A DNA stretch of 64,000 nucleotides from Anastatus disparis (Eukaryota; Arthropoda; Insecta; Hymenoptera; Eupelmidae), in assembly GCA_017163975.1 (NCBI GenBank), contig JAFFSR010000004.1:186001-250000 (forward strand), written 5' to 3'. The notes below the pieces were generated by a model, which was given only the letters and a program-made list of their open reading frames with translations, was not told where the DNA came from and ran no database searches. Positions 1 to 13,577 of the stretch are shown in pieces. Both the position numbers and the translations under genes were made by a program. Every line of letters starts with the position of its first letter. Position 1 is the stretch's first letter.

Positions 1-400
1 TACATGAAATATTAATGTGTTTTGACCATTAAAGTGATATTAAAGTATAATACCCATGAAAATTAATATTTTTCAATATAAATTTTATGCGGGGTCGCAT
101 AAAAAATTAATAGGATTTACTGTAATTCACATTGAAATCACATTAAATTTAATTCAAAATCAAATGAAATTTCATGTAATTTTTGCATTAAATTTAATGT
201 GATTCCATAGTAAAATTATGTGAAATCACCTGAAAAAAAATATATTAATTTTTATGAAAATCTGCATTAAGTTTATATTAAAAAATATTGATTTTCGTGC
301 GTATTACATTTATTATCATTTTAATGATTAAAACACTTAATGTGTAAAAATTTCATTGAAAACTGCATCGCATTTCATATATCTTTTTTTCATTTTCAAC
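1..400. repeat. AT-rich dispersed repeat, copy 1
   Basis: No reading frame. The stretch is full of short, partly inverted motifs such as ACATTAAATTTAAT, AATGTGATT and GCATTAAATTT. The same vocabulary recurs at 7600-8110, including the phrases 'ttgacc', 'catgaaatt' and 'gaaatcacattaaa'. I read both as degenerate copies of one repeat family with internal dyad symmetry. Its ends cannot be defined by eye. Confidence 0.35.
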
Positions 401-3191
401 AGTGTACATATATATATTTTCTTTATTGATTTTCGAACAAATAATTAATAAATAACATTATAAAAGAATTTCTTTAATTTATAATGCTGTAAATTGAAAA
501 ACACATTCTTTTGTTCTATTCGAATTTCATTAAAACATTAATTATTTTGTGCGGTTAAGTGAGTACATAAGATTTTATTTATTGAATCATATTAAGAAAT
601 TTTTATTTTTTTGCAATATTATATTATGTACACGTTAAATAAAAAATTAAAATTAAACATGTTGGTTTTATATTGTTTGTTGTACCAACAAAAGATTTTG
701 TATTAATTTATGGCAAGAAGATTCAATTGAAATTTTCACTCATTATAACTTCATAATATAATTGCCTCCTTTTTATATTAAATATCAACATCAGAATAAT
801 AGAGAATTCACAATAGAACATATTTAATACACACAATAGAAGTTATAAAATTTAAAAATGTATCTATTACGTGACCTAAAAACTGCAAATTTCAAACCAT
901 TAAATTGGTTCATCTTCCAATACAAAAGACGATCTAACTTACAATAATTTTCAAAATACAGTAAAAACTATTTAAACTCTCCCCATAAATTCTGACCAAG
1001 GGTCAAGTAAAAATCCAAACATACATTTAAACTTTTAGAAAATGTCTACGATACGTCGACACGATCGTTTCATTTCATTGTTATAACGAGAAAATGACCA
1101 AATGGCAAAAGTAAAGCTTTGTTCCAAAACTGCCTCGTTTGTCGTCGATCACGCCATTGTAGTGTCCCTTCCGTTTTTTTTTCTCTCTTTTGCAGAAAAG
1201 AGAGATGAGCATTTAGTTCTAGTTATTTATGACCGATGAAAAGATATGTACGTATGATCGAAAGAAAAAATACTCCACATGATACTAGATGTTACTGTTT
1301 GAAGCTTAAAACATGTAGATTCCTTCCGTTTTTAAGTGAAAGAAAATAAAGAACGGCCACTTTAGTAGAAAAATGAATGAACGTTACGTATATATTGATA
1401 GTTTTGATGAATTCCGGAAGGACAAGTTTTCATGTCTTATTTTTTGGGTAAAGGAATTGATGTTACGATGCCACTCCTGCGGTGATTTCGTGGAAAGTTA
1501 TTGTGTCGAATAAGAAAGTATTTTTTCTGATTGTTAAAATTTCATTTGAACGTATAAATGAATGTATTTATGTTTTTAAGAAAGATTACTTAATTAATTA
1601 CGTTAAACTTTTTATTAAAAATACTTGTATCAACTTATAATGATAAACACTAATAATTAAACCAATTAAAGAGGATATTTAAAAGATTTGTTTTTGTAAA
1701 TTGAGAACATTAATGAAAATGATCAAATAATAGCTACTTTTAATTTTATTACTAATCACAATAATTACTTTGACATGCGTATAAGTAGACAAAAAGTGTG
1801 CAAACGAGAAAAGTTGAATTTCCAAATAAGTTGCTTAACGTTTACATTTTTAAAATTAAAAACAACACGTGTTTAAAAACAGCACTCTTATTGATAAAGT
1901 TTTATTCGATAACTTATGTCTGTAAAATGGTATTAATTAATATTCATTAAAAATTTGACGTTCGGAAAATATGGAAAAAAATTTATTTTTCTAAACTTGG
2001 CGCGGTTTTATTTCAATGTTCAATATTTTTTTTCTCTGTTGAAATAAGTAAAAATTTATTATAATAATTTTATATTCTTGTATACTTCCGCTGTTCATTA
2101 AAAATCTTCTTTAAAATAATTTTTTATTTTAGCCAAATAATTATCATGAAATTAGTTAAAATTTTAGGAAGAATATGTGCATTTTTTATCATATCTAAAT
2201 AAAAAAACTCTGTACTCTGACAGAAAAGGTATCTCACAGAAAGTGAATAACTCTTTATTGATGTATCATTTAGATGGAAAACTAAATCCATTAGATGCAA
2301 ATAACTAAATATTTGAATCGAAATTGCAGTTTTTGCTGCAAAGATATTATGTTACCTTCTAGTGGATTTATACTAGGACGTAAAACAAACATATTTATAC
2401 TAGGACCAAGTATATTCCGTTTGCCTTTAGATAACATTTCTGTCAGTGTATTAACATTTAGAATATATTATTGGTTGAAAAAAATGATTTGATCGAATAA
2501 TAATTCCCAATACGTACAACGTCTTGGCTACGCACTTACCTGCTTATAGATCTTCAAAACTTGTGTACGTTCATTGTAATGGTGTTTTAAGGAAATAATA
2601 CTTTATAAACACTTTCAATTTTTTAAAAAAATTTATAAATATATTTTGAAAAATTGTTTTATAATAAAATTTTGAACAAGAGTACTTTGTGAACATTTTT
2701 TTATTGCTTTTTTAAATATATTAGAAATGTACTCCAGAGTGGACGTTCATGAATCCTTAAGAAATTCTATTTTTTGAAAGTATACTAATTGGGACATTTT
2801 CTTGATTTTTGGTATAAAAAATAAATTACGTTCTCTAGAATAATTTATAAAATAGAAAATAATCAATTTCAGTAGACTCGGATTATCGAGTTAATCACTT
2901 ATTAGAAAGTCAATGATTCAAACCTTTTTGGATCCTTACTAAAAGTTGTAAATACACAAAAATAATATAAATATAATATCAATACTAAGAAAATTTCATA
3001 AATATCAGTTACCTTAGGTCTTAGCAAAACCTTTAAATACAATAAAATATTGCATCCATGACATTTTATGATCCAAGGATGAAGGTACTTACTCCTACTC
3101 GAGTAAATTATGGGAAACACCCGCCCGAAAAGTATTGTCCGGGACGGATCCAGATATCTCCGGCTCCCTGCCAACTAATATCCTATTTCAG
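401..3191. other. Non-coding stretch, no gene seen
   Basis: About 2.8 kb of roughly 75% AT sequence. The short open frames (for example 2295-2492 and the reverse frame at 2902-3174) have random-looking translations without motifs. GC rises locally around 1040-1200 and again from 3100 on, where a possible exon starts. Confidence 0.5.
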
Positions 3192-3316
3192 ACCAAACCG
3201 TTAAGCATCGGAGCAGCGCCGTGAAATGTTGCTTCATGTTGTACCATTTTCATAAGCATACGGACGCCCAGGTCAATGATTACAGAGCTATCTGGCTCTA
3301 CTACGTTTCTACTCAG
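3192..3316 (+). CDS. Possible isolated internal exon (41 codons), unknown protein
   Basis: A 125-bp block is flanked by a pyrimidine-AG acceptor (CTATTTCAG, ending 3191) and a GT donor (CAG^GTAATA at 3317). One frame is open throughout: two leading bases, then 41 codons beginning QTVKHRSS and ending WLYYVSTQ. GC content is clearly above the flanks, and the upstream 90 bp is also GC-richer. I do not recognise the peptide. No partner exon was found nearby, so it could be one exon of a gene with large introns, or chance. Only the splice signals, the open frame and the composition support it. Confidence 0.3.
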
Positions 3317-4786
3317 GTAATACACTTATGTTTGACATAAGCCTTACTGACTTAAAGTCTCTCAATACCTGTTATATTTACAATATTTGAAAATTTCCCA
3401 CGCATTAATAAATACGTATACACCTTCATTTTCGGATTTAACTTATTTTCATTACTTATATGGTTTGAAAATCGTTAAATAGCAAAGGATAGATCTAACT
3501 AGTACGTCATCACAATACAGTTAGGTTACTTAAGTATAATTGTATGTATAATTGTAATTTATTGAGTTGGTTTTACAAAAGTAAAGGTACATTGCAATAA
3601 ATTATTAGGATAAGCGCCTACTAGCAGGGTGGCTATGCACTATTATAGGAATACTTTGCACGTGTTCAGGTATTGGTGGGATCAATACTTTCACTTGTGG
3701 CGTTTATTGCGATTCATTGATGAATATATTCATTCATGCTTATGTTATGAAATTCACTTATAAACATAATCATATTATCTCACATATTTAATTCAAACAA
3801 ACTTTCCTAGGTTATTATTAATAATATACATTATTATTATTACAATCAACATTCAATTAATTATAAAGTTGTATTATTTCAAATAATATATTTTATTCAT
3901 CCGTCATTTAATAAAATATTAGTTGTATTGAATAAGCTGTGTAAACAACATTATCGATCGACTTATAATTTTATAAATATTTTTCTATGAAGGCGATTCG
4001 TTAAAACTTTTAACTCTTTCATAAAAAGTTTAATTATTTATTTTTTAAAAATTTTAACTTTTTTGAAAATATCAAATTTTTTATGAAAAATCACGATTTT
4101 ATATATATAATATTTTATAAAAAGATTAAAATTCTTAGTCTAAGGAATTGTAGATTATGCCTCATCAAAAAGTTAATATTTATTTTGTTTTTGAATTTAA
4201 AAAGAAAAATGAGATCCATTAGAATAATGTATGTTTCAATATAACAAAATAATATCTATTTGAAAATTTTTCAACAAAAGTAACGTAGATAGTTCAACTT
4301 TTTTACAATTTATCGGCATATTTTTGAATGTACTTTCAAATATCCTATCATATTTTATTAAAAACAATTTATAAACCGATAATTGTTGTATCATCTGTAA
4401 TTGAATATTACTAATTGATTTAATAGGTATTCAACGAAAATTTTTTAAACTTTATTTACCTACTTAAAAATTCAATATTACATTTTATATTCTGTGGATT
4501 GATAACATACTTTTTGTTTTCAATTTAAAGACAGCACAGCGGAAGTTTACACACTTGTGTTTACAATTAACGCAATTTATGTAATATTTTAATTAAATTA
4601 TACTATCTTTTTTAATTTTGCAGCTTATTAAAAAACTTTAAGTCTTTTTTCTTACTTTATCACATGCAAATACCTGGTTTTAATTATTAAAGAAAATTAT
4701 GGTATATAAACTATTATCAAATTATTGCAAAAGTTACTTCCTCGATTTATTACTTGAAGAGTATTTGAAATTTTTAAATTATCAAG
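3317..4786. other. Intergenic or intronic AT-rich DNA
   Basis: No gene recognised. This is upstream sequence of the CAP gene. No convincing TATA box stands out from the AT background. Confidence 0.5.
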
Positions 4787-5972
4787 ATGATCAAAGAACT
4801 GGGAATAATAATTTTAATGCTCTTCCAATTTTCAAGTATCATTGCATTTCCCTCTAGTTATTATTGTAAATTCAGTTCTCATGATTCTTGTCAAAAAAGT
4901 AGTCTCAAAGTAAAGGGACATGTCATGTGCTTGTTTCAGGTAAATTACATTTTTTATAAACGTTAATTTTAATATTTTATTATGAAATGAGATTATAAAT
5001 ATAATTAATGTAAATATGTTTCAAAATTATAAAATACAAATTCAGTGATAAAATTATTAACACCAAAAAAAAGATTTATTAATAATTGTTTATTTATATC
5101 TACCACTAGAAACCAGGAGCTGGACCAACATGTCCTCCAGGAACTGTTTCAGGAATTTCAGCAGATCAGAAGAAAATAATTCTTCAATTACATAATCAAT
5201 TAAGGCAACAAGTAGCACGTGGAAAAGAAACTCGTGGCAAAAATGGACCTCAACCAGCTGCTAAACATATGCCGAATTTGGTATGGTTTGATATTTTAAA
5301 TGATTAACGTTTAGCATTAAATTAAATTTAAAAATATTACAATAAGTTATTAATAATTAAAGGAGTGGGATGATGAACTAGCAGAAATCGCTCAAAGATG
5401 GGCTGATCAATGTCTCGGTGGTCATTCGTGCCGTATTGTAGGTAATGTAAAAATTTATTTTACCCAATAAATTGAAATAATATATCACCAGGAATGTGTT
5501 TTTCTGGATTTTCTAAAAATTTTAATTTTTAATGTATTAAATTAATTTAATATTGTTATTAAATATTGTTACAGATAGATTTTTGGTAGGTCAAAACGTA
5601 AATAGGATAGAAAGTTCCCGTGCCAATCTTGGTACAAATGAAATCAAAGGTATGATATATTCGTGGTACAATGAAGTTGAAAACTTGGACAGAAATTTGA
5701 TATCTTCATTCGTGTAAGTATAGCTTTCATATAATATAATATAAATTTTATCATAAAAAAGTCTACAATATGTGACGTTAATTATTCGTAGAAATCAACC
5801 TGGTCCAAAACTGATCAGTCATTACACACAAATGGTATGGGCTCAAACAACGAAAATTGGCTGTGGAATGACTAAATATAAAAATAGTAAAGGGTTGCAT
5901 GAACTGCTTTTGGTTTGTAATTACGGAGAGTCTGGAAATTTTTTGGGCGAAGCAATTTATGAAACCAAATAA
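4787..5972 (+). CDS. Secreted CAP/SCP protein (antigen 5-like, venom allergen 3/5 family)
   Basis: Five exons can be joined with consistent phases: 4787-4939, 5110-5280, 5363-5441, 5575-5713 and 5792-5972, giving 240 aa. All introns are GT-AG and 80-170 bp long. Residues 1-20 form a signal peptide ending SSIIA. The CAP domain begins near residue 78 ([12 protein letters not shown]) and contains [28 protein letters not shown], a histidine at GGHSC, the CAP1 signature [16 protein letters not shown] (residues 191-206), and a CAP2-like signature [12 protein letters not shown] (220-231). In CAP2 a Glu sits where the consensus wants Pro/Ala/Arg/His. Four Cys precede the domain, as in antigen 5 proteins. 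Members are secreted and occur in venom, saliva and haemolymph; the two CAP histidines can bind divalent metal. Whether this copy is a venom component cannot be told from sequence. Confidence 0.9.
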
Positions 5973-7599
5973 TTTATAAAATAGCGAAACAATAATTTTT
6001 ATTTAAAAAATTCTTTTAATATATTATATAATTTACACTTTTGTTATTTTACAAAAATTTAATCACCTTACATTGTTATAATATAGTACTTCACTTAATT
6101 TACTTCTTCGTTCACTTAATTTATAATAGTAATATGATGTATCATTAATAATTTCATCATTTCATTTTGTTAAGAATCTACTATGACAAAAATATTATTT
6201 CGAATTAAGAGCGCAAATCTTCCTGCGCTGTAGCTCTTGAATTGAACAGAAATAATGTTCTACGTGACAAACTCTACGTGGTTCAAAAACTTTTCAATTT
6301 TACCTTTAATAAAAAATAATTTAATTTTTAAAATTTGCAAAAATTAAAAATAAATATCTCTTTCTTTATCAAATTCATTTAAGATTTCTGTTAATACCAA
6401 GCACAATTAAGTTTAAATCAAATAATTATGCATTAAATAAATTTTAAAGTCAATTCTATTGTCTAATCAAATGATTGTCTTTTTGTATCAAACGATTTCA
6501 GTTCGATTAAAAATCCTATCTTTGTCAGTATGGTTATTTTTAATTAATAATCATAATTCATCACCGCTTTTCATCATCACTTAGCTGTAAAAATGTCTCT
6601 CGAGTAACTAAAATTTACTGCTTTTTCGTTGAAAAAGTATCACCTTCGATACTCTTGTACAGTCCAACAATAAAAAAAAGTCTTTTTAAAAAGATAACTG
6701 ATCAAAAACTATTATTTTCCTAAAAATGATCACCTTCACCCAAAAAAATATTTGACCCATCAATGAGCACATAATCGTTCCCCCGTTCTATTGACCAAAA
6801 ACGACTTCCTCATACCTCCCTGAAATATATAAAAATCGCCTCTTTCTTTTCTCTTTCTTTATTTTTTCTTTAGCGTAAGCCCTAAGCGTGTGTCTGGCAC
6901 GAGAGATGTGTATGTATAACTGAAAATATAATGAAAAGAAGCGTTATATAAGGGACGAGATATAAGCGTCATCAGGGAATATCAAAAGTAAAAAAAGACG
7001 CAAATGTCTAGTCGATGGGTAGATTCAAAGACTTTTAGTAAAAGAAATAATAGGATATCTATTGAATTTTCTTTATGATGACAATAACTGAAAGTCATTT
7101 TTGGTGCAGTGTTCGGAAATATTGTTTGTAAAAAATGGTCATAAACCTACGGAGGTTACATTTTTAGGTATGGAATTCTATCGTTGCATATTTTTTTATG
7201 TAGTATTGCGTAGCACAATTACGAAAAATGTATGAAAATTTTTTATATTTAGTTCCTTTTAATAATAAATTACTTCTAATTTTTTGTATAATTAAATACT
7301 TCATATATCTTTGCAAAATAAGGGGAAAATGTTTTTTTTTCCTTTCATTAGTTGCCTCTTTAAATTAAAGAATTAAAATTTAACTTTAGTTCGTTTTATT
7401 AAAATTAAATTTGGATAAGTTCTCATTAGTAAGCTAGATACAAAATGCAAAGAACATGCATATTTTTGCTTTCAAAATTATTAAAAAGTTTGACACGACA
7501 ATTCATTAAAGCTTATTAAATTGACATAGTTAAAGAAACATTTACTTATTATTTTTTGGGTATATGAGCGCAGATTGTTAAATAGTGATATGCAATTTA
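5973..7599. other. Intergenic DNA downstream of the CAP gene
   Basis: No gene seen. A GC-richer, purine-rich patch near 6840-7030 contains a TATATAAGG string but no supported reading frame follows it. Confidence 0.45.
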
Positions 7600-8110
7600 A
7601 TGCGTGCACTTTAATTTTCCACTATATTTGCATATCAAATATGATGTGCTTCGACCCTAAAAGTAATTCAAGGTATTCACACATGAAATTGGATGTTTAT
7701 CAACATAAAATTTAATGTTAATTAACATTAAATTTTATGTTGATAAACAAATAAAAATTATTAATTAATTAATAATTAATTATTAATTTTTTAATTATTT
7801 ATTTTTGATAAATTAATTTATATAAAAATTAATATATCTTACCGTTTTACTATATAATACTACTATATGAAATTTAAAACAAGAATGATAAAAAATTAAT
7901 GTATCTATAAATATCTTAAATTAATATAGGAATTTATATTAAATTTCATTTGACCCTACAGCGAAATCACAATAAAATGTATTCATTTTTATGCACAACA
8001 TTAAATTTATCTTAACATTAATTTTTATATAGTTCTGTATTACTTTTCTAGTCAAAACACATTTTAAGTGCAAATTTTGTTGAAGACCGCATTAAATTTC
8101 ATGTTATTTT
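7600..8110. repeat. AT-rich dispersed repeat, copy 2
   Basis: Shares word content and order with 1-400 (AATTCACA, CATGAAATT, TTAACATTAA, GAAATCACA, GCATTAAATTTCATG). It is non-coding and contains the perfect palindrome listed next. Confidence 0.35.
7694..7749. repeat. Perfect 56-bp palindrome
   Basis: The left arm 7694-7721 starts TGTTTATCAACATAAAA. The right arm 7722-7749 is its exact reverse complement with no spacer. It lies inside the AT-rich repeat and may be a fresh head-to-head duplication of one repeat arm. Confidence 0.9.
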
Positions 8111-9213
8111 TAATAATGTACTAATAAAGTTACGATTATTCATTGAGAAACGAGGTCGTTTATTTAACAAGTTATACTATATTTTAAAACGTAATTTTTT
8201 TAATATTCATATATTTACAGCATGTATTATATTTTTTATTTGTATTATTTATATTTTTTTCAATAATTTATAAATTTTATAAAATTTGATAAGTACTGAA
8301 TCGATATTCGTACTTTTCCTAATGAACCAATCTTTTCTTCTTATCCTTACTTCCTAACCATAAAAGTAGCCTCTCTCCGCCCATAAGTCGCCCACGAATG
8401 ACCACCTTCAAATCATTTACCCTGACATTTCCTCTACCCTCATTTCTTACAAAGAGGAAGAAAAAAAAGCTTGTCTTCCTCGACTCCCAATACGCGTGCA
8501 GGATCTCCTTCAGAAAAAAAGAATCCCAAGAAAGACTACGTCATCATAATCGTCAGCCAATATCGTCGAATTCGATCAAGGAAACGTAACCGATCGGTAG
8601 CCCTAAATGTCATTTCTTCGTAATATTTGATCATTGATTATGTCTTTAAAAAGAAAATAGAAGAAGAAAAAAAATAAAGAATACTGCTATCCTGTGGCGC
8701 GCGTTGACTTTCTGATATATTAAGGCGCGTAGGGGGGCCTATACCTAAACACTTTTTAAATGTTAGTTTTTTTTTCTAGCTTATAACAACAGTTGGAGAC
8801 TAAACATGGGCCACCCGTAGGGGTCAGTTTCCAAAATGCAAAAAATCCGGTGTTTTCTTTTGGGAATCTCTATTATATAACAGAGACATTTTTTTGGATG
8901 GATATATATAAACGTTTATATAGGATATGTGTTAACTTTAGGGGGTGGCTCTTTTGTTAGTGTTGTTTTGACTTGCTGCCACGTAAATGCTTACGATTAT
9001 TTCCATTGTTCGTCTGATGTGTGTTGAGGAATTTGAAAATTTTTTTTTGTTGTTGTAACCGGTAGTAAAGTCGAAGAGTGTGGCCATTTAAGTTAAAGTA
9101 GTCAGATTGTTAAAGAAAGTTATTGAAATTCTTTTTCCGGATGTCTTTAATATAAATCTAATTTTTAATATATAAAAAATGTAAAAAAAATTTTCTTAAA
9201 TATTTAAAACTAT
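8111..9213. other. Non-coding stretch, no gene seen
   Basis: AT-rich up to 8300, then a GC-richer segment at 8330-8760 containing short open frames without recognisable motifs, and GGCGCG words near 8697 and 8724. I see no exon structure. Confidence 0.4.
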
Positions 9214-9621
9214 TTAAGAGTCAGCCGTATACCGACACAGTTACCTATTTTACCGAATCTGTTTAAAATTTATTTTTTATAAAAACTAATAACTCGAGGC
9301 AAAAATAAAGAGATAGTTTCGATTCATATAATAGAAAACAATATTTTCTCTGATAAGAATAATTTAATTCCACCGCTTTATTTTCAAGAAAAGTTGGAAT
9401 AACTTGAAAATCCCATTATTTGATACTAATTTTTAATTTTCTAAGTTATTCCAACTTTTCTTAAAAACGAAACGATAAAATTAATTTATCCTAATCAGAG
9501 AAAATATTACATTTTATTAAACACATCGAAACCATCTCTTTATTTTTGCCTCTAGTTGCTAATTATGGGAAAAAGGTCAATTTTTTAATTAGAAAAGGAC
9601 AGAGATACGGCGGCCTCTTAA
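9214..9621. mobile_element. TTAA-flanked inverted-repeat element (MITE)
   Basis: The left end is TTAA followed by GAGTCAGCCGTATACCG. The right end, read on the other strand, is TTAA followed by GAGGCCGCCGTATCTCTG. Inside lies a second long inverted repeat of about 118-bp arms (9296-9414 against 9440-9556; GAGGCAAAAATAAAGAGAT matched by its complement near 9555). There is no coding capacity. The TTAA on both sides fits a piggyBac-type target duplication, though the TIR does not begin with the usual CCC. Confidence 0.6.
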
Positions 9622-12246
9622 TAATGAAATTATCTAGGTAAAAAATAATAAAAAGTTTTTTTTTAAATTTTTAATATAGTAGTCTGTTATTAAGACTCAA
9701 AAAATTCAAAAAGAAATATTAAAATATGCATGCATGTGCATATACACATTTGTGTATTTGTGCTTTTTATTTTATAAACTCGTTTTAATTAAGCTTGTCT
9801 GGAGAGTTAAAAATTTTATATATACTGAATTTCAATACATCTATTAATATAAGTTTCATTGGGAGTAAATATCAATTTTATTAAGTGATACTTTTATATT
9901 AAATCTTCTCCTTTCTATTTTTTATTTCATAAGTTTAATGTTTTCTGTAATAAAGCATTGTACAAAAAATAGTCGACTGCGCTTTTATTTCAGATTTGGG
10001 AAGACCAATAAATCCAACATTAGATATTTAGTTAAATTTATTTAATAATCACAAATAATTTTTAGAAAAAAAATCTAGTTAAAAAATCTATCTTTCTCTT
10101 GAAAGTTTTGCTCTTAATGTATTAGATAATAATGTATTAGACAATTTTACTGTTCTAATTTTACCAGAAGAATAAAACTTAAATTAAAAAAAGTGTTGTA
10201 AAGTACCAAAAAATATTTACATTCATGAAATTACATTGACGGTCATCATAATACTAAAACTATCATCAACTTTACAACTTATCTAAAACACAATACAAAG
10301 ATTATCCTTAATAAAAAAGTTAACACGTTAAAAACTCTTTATCCAAAAGAAGTAGGCGTTAATCTCTAAAGAAAAAATAAAAATAAAAAAAAGAAGAAGT
10401 CAAGCACTGAAAAAAAAGTTACGTTCACGCGACTAAATTTGAAAACGCCCACTCGAGTCGAAAAGTGTTTACTCTGGACCCTTTTATTTTATTTTATTTT
10501 TTTGCTCTTTTCTCTTCAAGTATAATCTCTAAGAGATTATATTGGGGTACCTCTTGTATAAGCACTTTGCCTTGTAATCCCTTGTGTTGTAAACGATCGT
10601 TTAGCCAGTAGAAATAAAACGCGTTTGAAAATAAAAGGGAGAAAGAGAGAGATAGAACTGATTCCTCTATTTAACCTATAACAAGAGAAGAACTCGTTTA
10701 CGTTGAGTAAGTAGAGATAGAAAAAAAACTCATGAGGGTTAGAGAATGTTATGTAGAGGTGAGGTATGGTCGTAAAGATTTTAGGTAATATTTTTTTTCT
10801 AGGGTAAAAGATTTTTCTTTGTTTTTATGACAAAGCAATGGTAAATGATCTTGTTTGTCTACTATTTTTAATTTTTATTTCGTAGTTTTTTTCATAAAAT
10901 TTTTTTTAAGTTAATAATTTGTTTACTTTGAAAAGTGTACATAAGTATATAATTTAGCTATAGGTATTTCTTTTGTCGATGACTACCGATTATTCAAATT
11001 TCTAAGTTAAAAGTAGAGTATAAAAAATTATTTTTTCTTAAAAATCATATTTATGAATTAAAAATAATATTTAAAAAAATAACATAAAAGCTAAAACAAT
11101 TTAGTTGATAAATATTTTACATTCTATGATTATTTGAAATCAATAATTTACTATTTAAAGTTCTGATTATTATTTTACTATAAATTTTTAATTTATCATT
11201 TTGTTCATTTAAATAACTTATCATAAAGAGACGTTAAGGTTTTATAAAACTGTAATCCATACAAATCTGAACTATATAAACTATCCATATCCTCAACCAA
11301 CATGGTTTTCCCACATTAAAAACCAATTCTTCAAATCTCTCAATATTTATCCAACAAAGTTTCTATTACCAACGTTGATCGTCTTTTCATTGAGGAAAAA
11401 GAACTTCGCACAAGTCTTAGACATAAAGTAAAAACATATCTCCATGGGTGACGTAACCTTTTCGTTGTAAAAACCCCTAAAACTCAGCTAATCGGCAAAC
11501 CTGTCGCAAGGAAAAACCCATGGTGAGCCATATAAAGTTTTCACAAATACAGAATTTTGTTTTCCCTTAATTCTCACACTTTAAAGAGCAAGCAAGAGAG
11601 AGAGAGAAAGAAAAAGAGATCCTGCTGCGTACTAGCGATGACACCCCCCTACCGACTTGCAGAATATATATGTGTGTGCTCTATAGAGCCTTTTTCGCTT
11701 ATTCTTATTCATTGGGATCGTTTTTAGGCTATTGTGTAAGAGAGCTAAAGTAATGATTATATTACCGGATGGCACTGTTTGTACCTATTTCTATGAGTAA
11801 TTTTAGTATGCGCACGGCAAGAAGGTTTTGTACTTGTCTTAACACCTTACTTTGTGTGTATATTTGGAAAGAAGATTACTATATTAGAGGGAATATGTTT
11901 TCTTCCATTAGTGTTTAGGTAATAATTAGTTTTTTTTTTAATATTTATTTGAAATATTTAATATTAAATTAAATTGTTGAACAGGAGCATAGAACACTAT
12001 TTATTTTTAATGAACGAATAATTTTATGAAATCTTAAAATTATTTAAATATTTTTTTTAAATGCAAATAAAAATATGTAAACTCAAATTCTTTGACATAA
12101 AATTTAATAATTATTATGATTATTTATTATAAGTTGCACGTTGAGTCAAGAGAAGAAGCATAACGAAATAAACGTAAGATAATATTTGATGTACGAGGCT
12201 ATAGTAACCTAATGAGGAATTTTAAGACGAATTTGGTAAGTTAAAA
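9622..12246. other. Non-coding stretch, no gene seen
   Basis: About 2.6 kb with no supported ORF. Purine-rich and AG-repeat patches occur at 10640-10760 and 11580-11640, and a GC-richer island at 11430-11720. Such patches can be regulatory but nothing decides it. Confidence 0.4.
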
Positions 12247-12330
12247 GTTGAGGTCTTCAGTGGTTCACTGAATAGAGCAATGGACTCGTAACCCGAGGGT
12301 TTTAGTTAGAATCCCAGTCTCAGACAATTT
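12247..12330 (+). repeat. Degenerate tRNA-like sequence (SINE head?)
   Basis: The order of an A-box-like GTGGTTCACTGAATAGAGCA, an anticodon-loop-like CTCGTAA, and a weakened B box TAGTTAGAATCCC resembles a tRNA. Stems are imperfect and the B box is off consensus, so it is probably a decayed tRNA-derived element and not a working tRNA gene. Confidence 0.35.
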
Positions 12331-13013
12331 ATACAAGCACCACTGTACATTAAATTTGCTTTTTTCACAAACACTGCAAACTTCCGTTACTAATTAGCAT
12401 TATAATGATAGCATAAATACAGCAACGTTGAATAAAATTTAAAAAAATGAAAATTTTGATTTGCCTCTGAAATTTCTATATTTTTAATTAATTTTTTTAA
12501 TCAAATTAAATTAGATTTCATTACAATTTTTTTTAAAGCGTATCAATTGAATTTTATAACCATAAAAAAGCTATTATTGTATTTTCATGAAAAATTTTAA
12601 ATGAATAAAAATTTTGTAAAATAATAATTTAATTTTATATAACACGATACGACTAACACAACTTTTTTTCTAGCTTTGAATTAAAGATAAATTCGTATAT
12701 AATCAACGATGAATAATTCATTAATGGCATTTTCCTCTTGATAATCTAAGCAATGTAAAAAATAAAAGAAATAAAAAAAAGTAGTTTATTCTTAACAAAA
12801 TGTAGTAAGCACTCTTCTTCCACGCCATTTTGCAGGGCATTTGTTTGCGCCTCCTAAAACGTTAATTGCGGCCATGTTTATGCGTACAGCCGCAAGTCCT
12901 ACCATCAACTGAAGGGGAGAATATAACAAGGACAATTTTTTTATTTTCACCACCACAATTCAAGTCCCTTCATTATATATATTCTCTTATGTCATATCTA
13001 TATTTTCTCGAGG

Positions 13014-13072
<59 letters not shown>
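13014..13072. repeat. (TA)n microsatellite
   Basis: An uninterrupted TA dinucleotide run of about 29 units. A shorter TA run follows near 13105-13117. Confidence 0.95.
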
Positions 13073-13073
<1 letters not shown>

Positions 13074-13301
13074 CTGTAGACCACAGAATCAACCATAATA
13101 TTCATATATATATATATAGAAGCAACCGCGTGACTTTTGCCCTTTCTATCTTCCTTTCCCTTTCGTTACACATAAAGGCGTACGAAGGGGCACAAGAGAT
13201 AGTATAAGAGATTCAAGGGGGAGAAAGAAATATTTTTTTAGGGGGATTGAGAATGGAGGCTTGTGATGAAACGTTTTAGGGGGTTGACGAAGGGGCGCAT
13301 A

Positions 13302-13307
13302 TATAAA
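13302..13307 (+). promoter_or_regulatory. Possible TATA box
   Basis: TATAAA within GCATATATAAAACCCC lies in a locally GC-rich stretch (GGGGCGCA before it, TTGCGCTTCTCGCG after it). The context is core-promoter-like, but the only following frame (Met near 13367) runs into a TA microsatellite, so there is no gene to attach it to. Confidence 0.2.
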
Positions 13308-13482
13308 ACCCCATTGCGCTTCTCGCGTAATTGAAGTTCGGAGGCATAAGAGAGAAAGAGAAATCGATGAATGATGGAGTATGGGACGAACGTTTGAAAA
13401 ACTGTTGGAAAGATTTTTACAAAATGAAAGAATCGAAAGAAGAAAATAAAAACAAAAACTTAAGAATTAAAATAAGCATTTA

Positions 13483-13488
<6 letters not shown>

Positions 13489-13537
<49 letters not shown>
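13489..13537. repeat. (TA)n microsatellite
   Basis: A second near-perfect TA run, about 24 units. Confidence 0.95.
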
Positions 13538-13542
<5 letters not shown>

Positions 13543-13577
13543 AAAATCAATTTAAATTGCAAACACGTATCATAGTA

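Noticed and set aside
8398..8589. 63-codon plus frame with Lys/Arg-rich product
   Set aside because: No motif, no splice context; likely chance in a GC-richer patch.
12866..13555. Open frames of 113 and 74 codons
   Set aside because: Both are created by TA microsatellites (IYIYIY runs); no motif or conservation.
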